Shown: positions 8,013 to 20,391 of the stretch, in pieces
How positions within the stretch are numbered: position 1 is the first letter of the stretch
Layout: each line of letters opens with the position of its first letter
Assembly (NCBI RefSeq): GCF_015356825.1
Contig: NZ_JAACYW010000091.1
Span: forward strand, 1 to 37,043
Length of the DNA: 37,043 bases
Direction: 5' to 3'
Origin: Catenulispora rubra
GTDB lineage: Bacteria > Actinomycetota > Actinomycetes > Streptomycetales > Catenulisporaceae
Made by a program: the position numbers and the translations under genes
Notes under the pieces: model-generated
Told to the model about the DNA's origin: nothing
Seen by the model: only the letters and a program-made list of their open reading frames with translations
Databases searched by the model: none

Positions 8013-8435
8013 ATGAACACCTTCGGTCACACGGTCACCGACCACGGCGACCATCTGCGCCTCATATTGACCGGCGACGTGGACTTCGCGGCCCACGCCG
8101 TCCTCGCGGAAGAACTCGGCGCGCTGGTGGCCGGCGGACGTCCGGTCGCCGTCGACTGCGCCGGCGTGACGTTCCTGGACTCGATGGGTCTTCGAGCCCT
8201 GATTGAGGGCCTGCACGCCGCGGACGCCAAGGGCGTGGCGTTCGAGCTGGCCGACCCCTCCCAGCCGGTGCTGCGGGTGATGGAGCTGTCGGGAACGACG
8301 GAGCTTTTCGCGATCCGGGGTATGAAACCGGAAGATTCAGGCCTCTCCAGACGTCTGTCGTGCGGTCCGACGGGGGAGGAAGATGACTCAGGTCGGCGCA
8401 GTCAGCGGCAGGATTCGCCAGGTGCGATCGGGTAG
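8013..8435 (+). CDS. STAS-domain anti-sigma factor antagonist
   Basis: A 140-residue protein whose first 105 residues form a STAS domain: LRLILTGDVDFAAHAVL, VAVDCAGVTFLDSMGLRALI and PSQPVLRVMELSGTTELF. The Ser in LDSMGLR is the position phosphorylated by RsbW-type kinases and dephosphorylated by PP2C enzymes, so the protein should bind an anti-sigma factor when unphosphorylated. A 35-residue charged tail is extra to the usual family length. ATG 8013 has GGGAG (8002-8006). It is first in a probable operon: the hybrid kinase starts 15 nt after its stop. It is similar to the STAS protein at 15864-16172, with which it shares the PSQPVLRV(M/L)EL pattern. Confidence 0.92.
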   Translation: MNTFGHTVTDHGDHLRLILTGDVDFAAHAVLAEELGALVAGGRPVAVDCAGVTFLDSMGLRALIEGLHAADAKGVAFELADPSQPVLRVMELSGTTELFAIRGMKPEDSGLSRRLSCGPTGEEDDSGRRSQRQDSPGAIG

Positions 8436-8450
8436 AGAACAGGATGACTG

Positions 8451-13138
<4,688 letters not shown>

Positions 13139-13142
<4 letters not shown>

Positions 13143-15859
13143 GCGACGAAGCGGAGAGGACACCGCCCGGACCCGACCGCACCGCAGCGCACTCCCCGGC
13201 GGAGGATGTTGCCGCGCCGCCCGATGGGCTCGCTGGTGCGCAAGCCGCCGAGCCCACTGCCGCGCTCGCCGATGCGCAGCCGACCGCCGCACCGGGTTCG
13301 CAAGCCGCCGCATCCACCGCCGCGCAGTCCTCCGCCCTGCCGCGCCCGCAGGCTGCCGAGCTCGCTGGTGCGCAAGTCACCGCCCCCACCGATGCCCAAG
13401 CCGGCGTGCTAGCTGGCGCCCGTGCCGAAATGCTTGCCAGCGCGCATCTCCCAGCCGCGCCAGCTCCCGCGCCCGCCGCCGGCATCGGCCGCCTCGCAGC
13501 CACCGTCGGCCGCCTCCAGTCCCTCCTCCACGACGCCGAGTCCAGCGCCGATGTCCGGGTCCTGATCGCCCTCGCGCGCGGCATCCTCATGGAGCGCCTG
13601 CACATCGCACCCGCGGCTGCCGCACGCCAGCTGGAGGAACTCGCCGAGCGCAGTGGGGTGCCGGTGGTCGAGCTCGCCGCCGACATCGTCAATGAGATCG
13701 CCGGTGATCCGCTCGGTGAGGTGGCGCGCGCCGCAGTCCCGGATCCACGGCGGGACACCTCCGGGGCGCAGGCGCTCAATGTTCGGCTGCGGGCGGCCGA
13801 AGCCGGCGTGCTGACCGCCTCCGATGTGCACGCCGCCGCCGGCTCCCTGCACCGCCAGGCGCTGGAGCCGCTCGGCGCCGTCGCGGTGGCGGTCTGGGCG
13901 CTGGCCGCCGACGGCTCGCTGCTCCTCGCCGGGCACTCCGGTTTCCCCGCTGCCGAGGCGCGGAGCTGGCACCAGACGCCGCCCGGGGTCGAGACCGTGG
14001 CGCGTCGTGCTATCCGCACTCGCTCCACGCACTGGAGCAAGGGGTCGGACCGCGCTCCGAGCATCGGTGAGCGCACGTTCGGCCCCGACGCCGCACGCGT
14101 CGCGATCCCGGCACAGCTCGGCGGGCGGCTGCTCGGCGTGCTCGAGGTCTGCTGGCCCGGGCCGGTCGGCGAGCTGCCGCAGCCGGTGCACCGCCAGCTC
14201 CAGGCGCTCGCCGAGCTCTGCGCGCACACGCTCGACATCATGCCCGCCGCGGATCAGCCCGGCGGATCCGCCGGATCCGGCGTGTCGGGCGCGCCCGGCG
14301 GCCCGAACGGCCAAAGCAACCAAGCCGGCCCCGGCCAAGGCCCCGCCGTCGACCCCGGCCTGAGCGACCTCCTCGACGGCCTCCTCGAACCGGCCCTCGT
14401 CCTCCAACCCCAGTACGACGCCGCCGGCGTCCTCGCCGACTTCCGCATCGTCCACGCCAACCGCCGCTTCGTCGACCCCGTCGGCCGCCCCTCCGCCGCG
14501 ATCCTCGGCACCCCCTTCCTCCAGGCTTACCCCCTGTCCGCGGAGGACGGCGGCCTCTACGAACGCATCGAGCACGTCCACGCCACCGGCGAACCCTCCC
14601 ACCACGACCGCGTCGTCCTTAGAGCCCTGATCGCCGGCATCCCGGTCTCCACCTCCCTCACCGTCGGCATCAGCCGCCTCGGCCGCCGCCTGGTCCTCAT
14701 CTGGCACCCGGAGGACGAGGAAGCCCGCCTGGCCCGCCTCCTCCAGCACGCCCAGCGCCTGGGCCGCATGGGGGGCTTCGAGGAGAACCTCCTCACCGGC
14801 GAGGTCACCTGGAGCAGCGAGCTGTTCGAACTGTTCGGCCTGCCGACCACCGCGCAGCCCGTCCCGATCCGCGAACTCGCCGCCCACGCCCACGCCGACG
14901 ACGTCGCCGCGATCTCCCGCTTCGTCCGCACCGTCCTGCACCACCGCACCCACGCCTCGGCCGCCTTCCGTCTCCAGCGCGGCGACGGCGTCCAGCGCTA
15001 CATCCGCATCGTCGCCGAGCCTGTGCTCGAAGACGGCACCATGACCGCCGTCCGCGGCGCCTGCCAGGACGTCTCCGCGCAGCATTGGACGGAGATCGCC
15101 CTGGCCGCCACCCGCGACCGCCTGGAGCACAGCGAGCGCGAGGTCGAAGAGGGCAACCGCCTGACCCTGCGCCTCCAGCGCGCGATCATGCCGGTCGCCC
15201 CGACCCTGATCGACGCCATGGGACTCCAGATAGCGACCCGGTACCGCCCGGCCGAGAAGGGCCACCTGGTCGGCGGCGACTGGTACGACGCCGTCGTCCT
15301 ACCGAACGGCCGCATCCTGCTGGTCGTCGGCGACGTCGCCGGCCACGGCATCGACGCCGCCACCGAGATGGTGGCGCTCCGCAACGCCCTGCGCGGCCTC
15401 GCGGCGACCGGCGCGACCCCGTCGCAGATGCTCAACTGGCTCGGCACCGTCGCCCACCACATGTCCGGCAACGTCGTCACCGCCACCGTGATCTGCGGCA
15501 TCTACGACCCCGAAGACCGCGTCTTCCGCTGGTCACGCGCCGGGCACCCGCCGCCGCTGCTGGTCCGCGACGGCGCCACCGTCGTCCCCCCGATGCCCGA
15601 CGGGATACTGCTGGGAGCGCTGGGGGAAGCCCGCTACGAGGAGCAGACGCTGCAACTCCAGCAGGGCGACAGGCTGCTGATGTACACCGACGGCCTGATC
15701 GAACGCCGCGACCGCGACATCGAGGAGTCCCTGGCGGACCTGCTCAAGCTGGTCCAGCCGGACATCGACTCGCTGGAGGGGCAGCTGGAGCACCTGCTCC
15801 TGCACAGCAACGCCGACACCGACGACGACACGTGTCTGATCGGGGTCGAGGTGCGATGA
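13139..15859 (+). CDS. ANTAR-GAF-PAS-PAS-PP2C (SpoIIE) multidomain phosphatase
   Basis: A 906-residue protein. The N-terminal 110 residues are Ala/Pro-rich and probably disordered. ANTAR-like sequence (about 138-190; VLIALARGILMERLHI, AAARQLEELAERSGV) is followed by a GAF domain (225-370), a Gly/Pro linker, two PAS domains (410-530 and 535-655), a coiled segment and a SpoIIE-type PP2C domain (690-905). The PP2C motifs are canonical: VGGDWYD, VGDVAGHG, SRAGHPPPLL, YTDGLIE and DDDTCLIGV. It should dephosphorylate a STAS protein in response to GAF/PAS signals; ANTAR domains usually bind RNA anti-terminators. GTG 13139 overlaps the kinase stop (GTGA), implying translational coupling and joint function. 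Its modular sensor-plus-PP2C layout recalls OsaC of Streptomyces, though OsaC has a kinase-like rather than an ANTAR domain as I remember it. Confidence 0.9.
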
Positions 15860-15863
15860 GTGC

Positions 15864-16172
15864 TTACGCGGTCACCGTGAACAGTTCCTTGACGCCGGCG
15901 AGCTCCAGCACCCGCAGCACCGGCTGCGAAGGCGCCGCCAGCGTGATGACGCGACCGTTCGTCGAGGCGCGCTGCATGGCGTGCACCAGCACGCGCAGCC
16001 CCATCGAGTCCAGAAAGGTGACCTGCGAACAGTCGATGACGAGATCGGACGAGCCGTCCCAAGCCTCCTCGACATCGGCCTGGAACCGGGCGTGCGCGGC
16101 GAGGTCGACGTCCCCGACGACGGTGAGCAGCACGTGGTCCGCGAACCGCTCCGCGGTACAAGAGAACTCCAT
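15864..16172 (-). CDS. STAS-domain anti-sigma factor antagonist
   Basis: A 102-residue, single-domain STAS protein: LLTVVGDVDLAAHARF, LVIDCSQVTFLDSMGLRVL and PSQPVLRVLELAGVKELF. The Ser of LDSMGLR is the expected phosphorylation site. It is of standard family length, without the tail of the other STAS protein in the window. ATG 16172 is supported by AGGAG (complement of 16178-16182), so the longer reading to 16277 is unlikely. It converges with the PP2C gene (4-bp gap) and diverges from the anti-sigma/sigma pair with 172 bp between, the arrangement expected for a partner-switching module. Its most likely partner is the UsfX-like protein next door. Confidence 0.92.
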   Translation of the reverse strand: MEFSCTAERFADHVLLTVVGDVDLAAHARFQADVEEAWDGSSDLVIDCSQVTFLDSMGLRVLVHAMQRASTNGRVITLAAPSQPVLRVLELAGVKELFTVTA

Positions 16173-16344
16173 GACGGCTCCTAGTCCTCGACCCCGTAGC
16201 TGACCCCCTCCGGCGTCGAGCCGACGGTAGCGGACACCAGCTTTCGGTATCGCCGCGGGCTCTGTCAACCGACACATGAACTACTTCTCGTGATTCGCAC
16301 TTCGTGGGTAAGCTGGCCCCGAAGAGACAGGGCGGAGAGCACAC

Positions 16345-16848
16345 ATGGATCCTGAATCGCAGCCCGAATCGACGTCTTCGGCGGTGTCGGCGGCCTCGGC
16401 GTCGGCCTCGGCGTCGTCTACAGCACCCGCGTCGGCGGTCTCGGAAGCCGAGCCCGAGCCGGAAACGGTCCTTGTCCGCGTCCCCGCGGACCCCGACTAC
16501 CTGGCCGTCATCCGATCCGCCAGCGCCCACGTCGCCACCAAGTTCGGCTGCACCCTGTCCGAGGTCGCCGACTTCCGCCTGGCCGTCGACGAAGCGTGCG
16601 GCCTGCTGCTCCGGCACACCGTCGGCGACCTGCGGGACCCCGGCGCCGGGGACCTGGAGTGCCGCTTCGTCCTGGAGCCCTCGGTGCTCCGCGTCGTCCT
16701 CAGCCGCCAGGCCCGGGACGTCGCCCGGCCCGCGGACGACGACTTCGGCTGGACCATCCTCAGCGCGCTCGTCGACGACATCATCTGGCGCGTCGACGGA
16801 CCGACGGTGCACGTGGAGCTCGTGAAGCGCCGCACGGCCGGGAGCTGA
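16345..16848 (+). CDS. UsfX/RsbW-like anti-sigma factor
   Basis: A 167-residue protein: a Ser/Ala-rich N-terminal 40 residues, then a degenerate GHKL-type ATPase fold. The match is to the mycobacterial UsfX (RsbW) type: DFRLAVDEACGLLLRH and DFGWTILSALVDDIIW correspond to similar segments in UsfX. The Asn normally found in the N-box (EACTNxxxH) is replaced by Leu, and no DxGxG box is seen, so ATP binding and STAS kinase activity are doubtful; binding of the sigma factor is still expected. The sigma gene starts 4 nt after its stop, the classic usfX-sigF order. GGAG at 16334-16337 supports ATG 16345. A GGGTAA at 16306-16311 could be part of an autoregulated -10, but I see no matching -35. Confidence 0.85.
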   Translation: MDPESQPESTSSAVSAASASASASSTAPASAVSEAEPEPETVLVRVPADPDYLAVIRSASAHVATKFGCTLSEVADFRLAVDEACGLLLRHTVGDLRDPGAGDLECRFVLEPSVLRVVLSRQARDVARPADDDFGWTILSALVDDIIWRVDGPTVHVELVKRRTAGS

Positions 16849-16852
16849 GCCG

Positions 16853-17644
16853 ATGGACACCCCCGCCCCGCCGGACGACTATGCGCGCGAACGCGCCGCG
16901 GCCCGCGCGGCCCTGGTCCGTCTCCGAAGAATGCCGTCCGACGACCCCGAGTACGAATCGCTGCGCGAGCACGTCATCGGCGAGTACATGTCCTACGCGC
17001 GCTATATAGCGGGCAAGTTCCGTCAGCGCGGAGAAGCGCAGTCGGACCTGGAGCAGGTGGCGTACCTCGGCCTGGTCAAAGCCGTCGACAACTTCGACCC
17101 CGACTACGGCGCGGCGTTCCTCACCTACGCCACCCCGATGATCGCCGGCGAGGTCAGGCGCCACTTCCGCGACACCACCTGGGATGTGCACGTCCCCCGC
17201 AGGGTGCAGGAGAACGCCCTGGCGGTCCGGGCCGCGGAGCGCGAGCTCACCCAGGAGCTCGGCCATCCGCCGAGCGCCGCCGAGATCGCGAAGCGCCTGG
17301 AGCTGTCGGCGGACGAGGTCGCGGAGGCCTACGAAGCCGGCGCCGCGCACCACGCCGCCTCGCTGGACGTGCCGACCGCCATGTCCGACGGCGACGGCGC
17401 CAGCCTGGGCGACCTGCTCGGCGACGACGACCCCGGCTTCGAGCTGGTCGTCAACCGGGAAGCGCTCAAGCCGCTGCTCGCCGAGCTGAGCCCGCGCGAC
17501 AAGCGGATCCTGTTGATGCGCTTCTTCCGCAACATGTCCCAGGTGCAGATCGCCGAGGAGCTCGGGGTCTCGCAGATGCAGGTTTCCCGGCTGCTCTCGC
17601 GGATCCTCGGAGACCTTCGGCAGGGCGTCGAGGCCGAGCGCTGA
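16853..17644 (+). CDS. SigF/SigB-type alternative RNA polymerase sigma factor
   Basis: A 263-residue group 3 sigma factor. Region 2 (about 45-105) has SDLEQVAYLGLVKAVDNFDP and IAGEVRRHFRDTTWDVHVPR, the hallmark of the SigB/SigF/SigG class; region 3 follows (ERELTQELGHPPSAAEIAK, about 125-150). Region 4 (about 208-255) has LSPRDKRILLMRFFRNMSQ and an intact helix-turn-helix, EELGVSQMQVSRLLSRIL. Length matches mycobacterial SigF. It directs RNA polymerase to stress or developmental promoters of the GTTT / GGGTAT type when released from its anti-sigma factor, here presumably the product of the gene 4 nt upstream. Streptomycetes and relatives carry many paralogues, so I give no symbol. Confidence 0.93.
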   Translation: MDTPAPPDDYARERAAARAALVRLRRMPSDDPEYESLREHVIGEYMSYARYIAGKFRQRGEAQSDLEQVAYLGLVKAVDNFDPDYGAAFLTYATPMIAGEVRRHFRDTTWDVHVPRRVQENALAVRAAERELTQELGHPPSAAEIAKRLELSADEVAEAYEAGAAHHAASLDVPTAMSDGDGASLGDLLGDDDPGFELVVNREALKPLLAELSPRDKRILLMRFFRNMSQVQIAEELGVSQMQVSRLLSRILGDLRQGVEAER

Positions 17645-17665
17645 GCACTGCTCGCCCATCAGTTC

Positions 17666-17690
17666 GTTTAACGCGCGCCGAAGCGGTAAT
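17666..17690 (+). promoter_or_regulatory. Weak SigF-like promoter candidate before MEDS gene
   Basis: GTTT (17666-17669), a 15-bp spacer and GGTAAT (17685-17690) partly match the SigF-class promoter GTTT-N14-17-GGGTAT. It lies about 120 bp before the MEDS-ATPase start and just after the sigma factor gene. The -10 deviates, so this is a low-confidence site. Confidence 0.3.
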
Positions 17691-17811
17691 CCGTGGACAG
17701 TGTCGCTCGACGACGCGGTCCGGTGTCGGAGCCCGGAGCGCGGAAGGACGCCGGCCGACTCCGAGTCTTGAAGTGCATGCCGTCGGCCCGTCGTCTGTGT
17801 GAGGTGAGAGC

Positions 17812-18813
17812 ATGAGCAGGCTTCCCTTTGCTGCTCAGGACCCGGTCGCCGCGGAGTCGTTCCGCCACGAGGCGTTCCTGTACTCCGGTGACGAGCACTT
17901 CGTCGCGGGCACGTCCGCCTTCGTGCAGGGCGCGCTGGAGGCCGACGAGGCCGTGCTGGTCGCGGTCGTCGAACCCCGCGCCACGCTGCTGCGCGATGCC
18001 CTGGGCCGCGACGCGGAGCAGGTCCGCTTCCTCGACATGGAGACCGTCGGCCGCAATCCCGCACGGATCATCCCGGCCTGGCAGGACTGGGTCGACCGGC
18101 ACGCGTCCGACGCGCGCGGATTCCGGGGGATCGGCGAGCCGATCTGGGCCGGCCGCACGCCGAGCGAGGTGGCCGAGTGCCAGCAGCACGAGGTGCTGCT
18201 CAACACGGCGTTCGACGACGGTCCGGGCTGGTGGCTGCTGTGTCCGTACGACGTCGCCGCCCTGGCCGGGCCGGTGATCGAGCGGGTGCACGCCGCGCAC
18301 CCCAACGTGTTCGTCGACGACGTCCGGACGCCCAGCGCCAGCTATCCGCACAACGGCGTCGGCGCCGGCTCCCGTTCCGGCTTCGGTCCGGCGTTCGACG
18401 AACCGCTGGAAGAACCGCCGGGACCGGTGTGGGAGATCTTCTTCGACCTGGCGAGCCTCGGAGAACTCCGCGACCGGGTCGCGGAGTTTGCGGAGTTCGC
18501 GGACCCGGCGGTCGACAAGCGCGGGACCGACAACGCCGTCCTGGTCGTCAGCGAGCTGGCGGCCAACAGCATCAAGTACGGCGGGGGAGCGGGGATCCTG
18601 CGGTTATGGCGCGACGGCCTGAGCCTGGTGTGCGAGGTGCGGGACGACGGCGTCATCACCGATCCGCTGGCCGGTCGGCGCCGTCCCTCGGTGCTCGTCG
18701 GCGGGAAGGCCGGGCTGTGGATCGCCAACCAGGTGTGCGACCTGTTGCAGATTCGGTCGGCACCGGGAAGGGGAACCACAGTCCGGGCCCGCCTCGGAAT
18801 CACAGGTCATTGA
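17812..18813 (+). CDS. MEDS-domain protein with RsbW-like ATPase domain
   Basis: A 333-residue cytoplasmic regulator. Residues about 15-165 are a MEDS (DcmR-type sensory) domain: HEAFLYSGDEHFVAGTSAF, FLDMETVGRNPARIIPAW, GFRGIGEPIWAGR and WLLCPYD. Residues about 200-330 are a GHKL ATPase of the anti-sigma/serine kinase type with an intact N-box (VVSELAANSIKYG), a DDG in the G1 position and GGKAGLWIANQ as G2. Unlike the UsfX-like protein it keeps the ATP-binding residues, so it is the better candidate for the kinase that phosphorylates the STAS proteins. ATG 17812 follows GAGGTGAG. It is 167 bp downstream of the sigma gene, and its 3' end overlaps the convergent membrane-protein gene by 14 nt. 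Confidence 0.88.
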   Translation: MSRLPFAAQDPVAAESFRHEAFLYSGDEHFVAGTSAFVQGALEADEAVLVAVVEPRATLLRDALGRDAEQVRFLDMETVGRNPARIIPAWQDWVDRHASDARGFRGIGEPIWAGRTPSEVAECQQHEVLLNTAFDDGPGWWLLCPYDVAALAGPVIERVHAAHPNVFVDDVRTPSASYPHNGVGAGSRSGFGPAFDEPLEEPPGPVWEIFFDLASLGELRDRVAEFAEFADPAVDKRGTDNAVLVVSELAANSIKYGGGAGILRLWRDGLSLVCEVRDDGVITDPLAGRRRPSVLVGGKAGLWIANQVCDLLQIRSAPGRGTTVRARLGITGH

Positions 18814-19102
18814 TGAGCCGGCGGAGGATTCCCCCCAGAAGGAGGTAGCACACCGCGGCCAGACCGTAATTCAACACCACGTTCAAATCGTGGCTGTCCG
18901 GCGTGAACAGGTTCAGGAACCAGGTGGCGAACCACGCCGCCCAATCGCCGTCCGTGCTCACGATGTCGTTTCCGCCGTTGGCGTTGAGCAGCACGAAGAC
19001 GATGTGGCCGATGATGATGACCGCGATGATCGCGGTCGCCAGGAAGACCAGGTCGCCGGGTGCGCGTCGGTGGTAGAACCGTGTGCGGGTCTCAGTGGTC
19101 AC
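18800..19102 (-). CDS. Small two-helix membrane protein, probable SigF target
   Basis: A 100-residue protein with two hydrophobic helices, about 17-42 (LVFLATAIIAVIIIGHIVF) and 75-97 (LNYGLAAVCYLLLGGILRR), joined by an acidic, Trp-rich loop (TDGDWAAWFATWFLNLF). I do not recognise a named family; similar small stress-induced membrane proteins are common in actinobacteria. GTG 19102 has AAAGGA 8 nt upstream. A GTTT-N14-GGGTAT promoter lies about 57 bp before the start, so it is a good candidate for control by the nearby SigF-type factor. Its 3' end overlaps the MEDS gene end by 14 nt (tail to tail). Confidence 0.8.
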   Translation of the reverse strand: MTTETRTRFYHRRAPGDLVFLATAIIAVIIIGHIVFVLLNANGGNDIVSTDGDWAAWFATWFLNLFTPDSHDLNVVLNYGLAAVCYLLLGGILRRLINDL

Positions 19103-19158
19103 CAGAGAGATCCTTTCTCGGCAATGTAATCGATGGCTGGCTTGCGGCCTCATCCCCG

Positions 19159-19182
19159 ATACCCGATCCACGGAAATGAAAC
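19159..19182 (-). promoter_or_regulatory. SigF/SigB-class promoter
   Basis: On the minus strand GTTT (19182-19179), a 14-bp spacer and GGGTAT (19164-19159) match the consensus of SigF/SigB-class promoters (GTTT or GNNT, 14-17 bp, GGGTAT/C). It is the clearest such site I found next to a gene start in the window, about 57 bp upstream of the small membrane protein. Confidence 0.65.
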
Positions 19183-19257
19183 TGTGGATCTTATGCTGCG
19201 AGGAACGGCAGTAGAGATGGCAAGTAAACAATTCCGGTGGGCGGCCGCGAAGAAGGC

Positions 19258-19599
19258 TTATACCTTTTGTCGCCCGGGTTTCCCGGCTTCCCTGGCCTCC
19301 CCGACCGCCCGGGCCGCCGCCGCGAGCCGATCCCGGTCCTCCAGGATCTCCAGCGTGCGAATCCGTTCGGCCTGCTCCCACACCACGCGCTCGCGCTCGA
19401 CGAACTCCCGCAGCTTGCCGTCCCGCCGGCCGCACCCCGGCGCGTGCCGTGCGACAGCCTGCCGCTCCGCCTCGGTCAGCTCGGCCATCCAAGCCCCGCC
19501 GACGATCTCCTCGGCGGCCCAGACCACGTCGTGCTCGGACACCTGCGCGACCAGCCGCGAGTACGCGGCCCGCCTCCTCCTGGCCTTCCACGGTCCCAT
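19258..19599 (-). CDS. Hypothetical charged helical protein
   Basis: A 113-residue, Arg/Glu/Ala-rich, mostly helical soluble protein beginning MGPWKARRRRAAYSRL. It contains LTEAERQAVARHAPGC and a long probable coiled coil (about residues 58-105: REFVERERVVWEQAERIRTL, LEDRDRLAAAARAV). No family recognised. ATG 19599 is preceded by a GGGAG-type ribosome-binding site; the open frame upstream to 22137 is antisense to the acyl-CoA oxidase gene and is not coding. It is divergent from the PRC-barrel-like gene. Confidence 0.6.
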   Translation of the reverse strand: MGPWKARRRRAAYSRLVAQVSEHDVVWAAEEIVGGAWMAELTEAERQAVARHAPGCGRRDGKLREFVERERVVWEQAERIRTLEILEDRDRLAAAARAVGEAREAGKPGRQKV

Positions 19600-19740
19600 G
19601 TCTGCTCCCTGATCCTCGCTGCGTAGGTCACCCGGTGCCCGGCTTCTTGATCGTCTAACAGGCGGGTTCCGCTCGGTTGTTTGCCGGTCCCGGTTCTGGA
19701 CACAGACGGTGCCTACGACAAGCGAGAGAGGACTTCCGAG

Positions 19741-20325
19741 ATGCCGGACACCCTTGAGTACGTGATAGGCAGCCGCGTCCGATGCGCCGGGGAGGAGTGC
19801 GGCGAGCTCGAGTTCGTGGTCGTCGATCCGGTCGCCGACAAGCTGACCCACCTCGTGGTGCGCCCCGACGCCGAGAGCGAGCCGCGCCTGGTGCCGGCGC
19901 ACCTCGCCGTCCCCGGCCCGGACGGCGTCGAGCTGAACTGCACCCGGGCCCGCTTCGACGAGTTCGAACCCGCGGTCCAGACCTTCTTCCAGCCCGGCGC
20001 CGAACTGACCGGGCTCACCGGACTCCCCGGTCCGCAGCCCGCGACCACGACCGTGGAGCGCCTTCCGGTCGGTGAGGTGAGCGTCCGTCGTGGGGAGCGC
20101 GTGCACGCCGTCGACGGCGAGATCGGCCGGGTCCGAGGCCTGATCGTGGTCCCGCCGAACAGCGAGGTCAGCCACGTGCTCCTGGACGAGGGCCACCTCT
20201 GGGGCCGCAAGCGCGTCGCGATCCCCATCCGGGACGTGACCGGGATCGACGCGGACGGCGTGGCCGTGCGACTGGCCAAGGATGAGATCAAGGACCTGCC
20301 GCCGGTGGACGTCGATGGCCTGTAG
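19741..20325 (+). CDS. PRC-barrel-like protein
   Basis: A 194-residue acidic protein built from two related beta-rich units: YVIGSRVRCAGEECGELEFV with THLVVRP (about 7-41), and ERVHAVDGEIGRVRGLIVVP with VSHVLLDEGHLWGRKRVAIP (about 118-163). This is the PRC-barrel pattern of small beta-barrels found in photosynthetic reaction centre H subunit, RimM and many stress proteins. No enzyme motif is visible. ATG 19741 follows GAGAGGA. The acyl-CoA oxidase-like gene starts 66 bp downstream on the same strand, so they may be co-transcribed. Related proteins are often stress-induced, which would fit the adjacent SigF island, but no SigF-like promoter was found here. Confidence 0.75.
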   Translation: MPDTLEYVIGSRVRCAGEECGELEFVVVDPVADKLTHLVVRPDAESEPRLVPAHLAVPGPDGVELNCTRARFDEFEPAVQTFFQPGAELTGLTGLPGPQPATTTVERLPVGEVSVRRGERVHAVDGEIGRVRGLIVVPPNSEVSHVLLDEGHLWGRKRVAIPIRDVTGIDADGVAVRLAKDEIKDLPPVDVDGL

Positions 20326-20391
20326 AAAGGCAGAGGGTCTGTAGAAAAGCATCAGAGCGGCATCAGCCGCTCCAGAACGGAGGAACGCCCC

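Noticed and set aside
7170..8216. N-terminal extension of the SpoIIE-type phosphatase to 8216
   Set aside because: It would run antisense through the MarR and STAS genes; GTG 7169 has a ribosome-binding site and begins the domain.
8318..8323. GGGTAT inside the STAS gene as an internal SigF promoter for the kinase
   Set aside because: No GTTT or GNNT at 14-17 bp upstream, and the position is within conserved coding sequence.
16306..16311. GGGTAA upstream of the anti-sigma/sigma pair as a SigF autoregulatory promoter
   Set aside because: No matching -35 element at the right distance; kept only as a remark in the gene entry.
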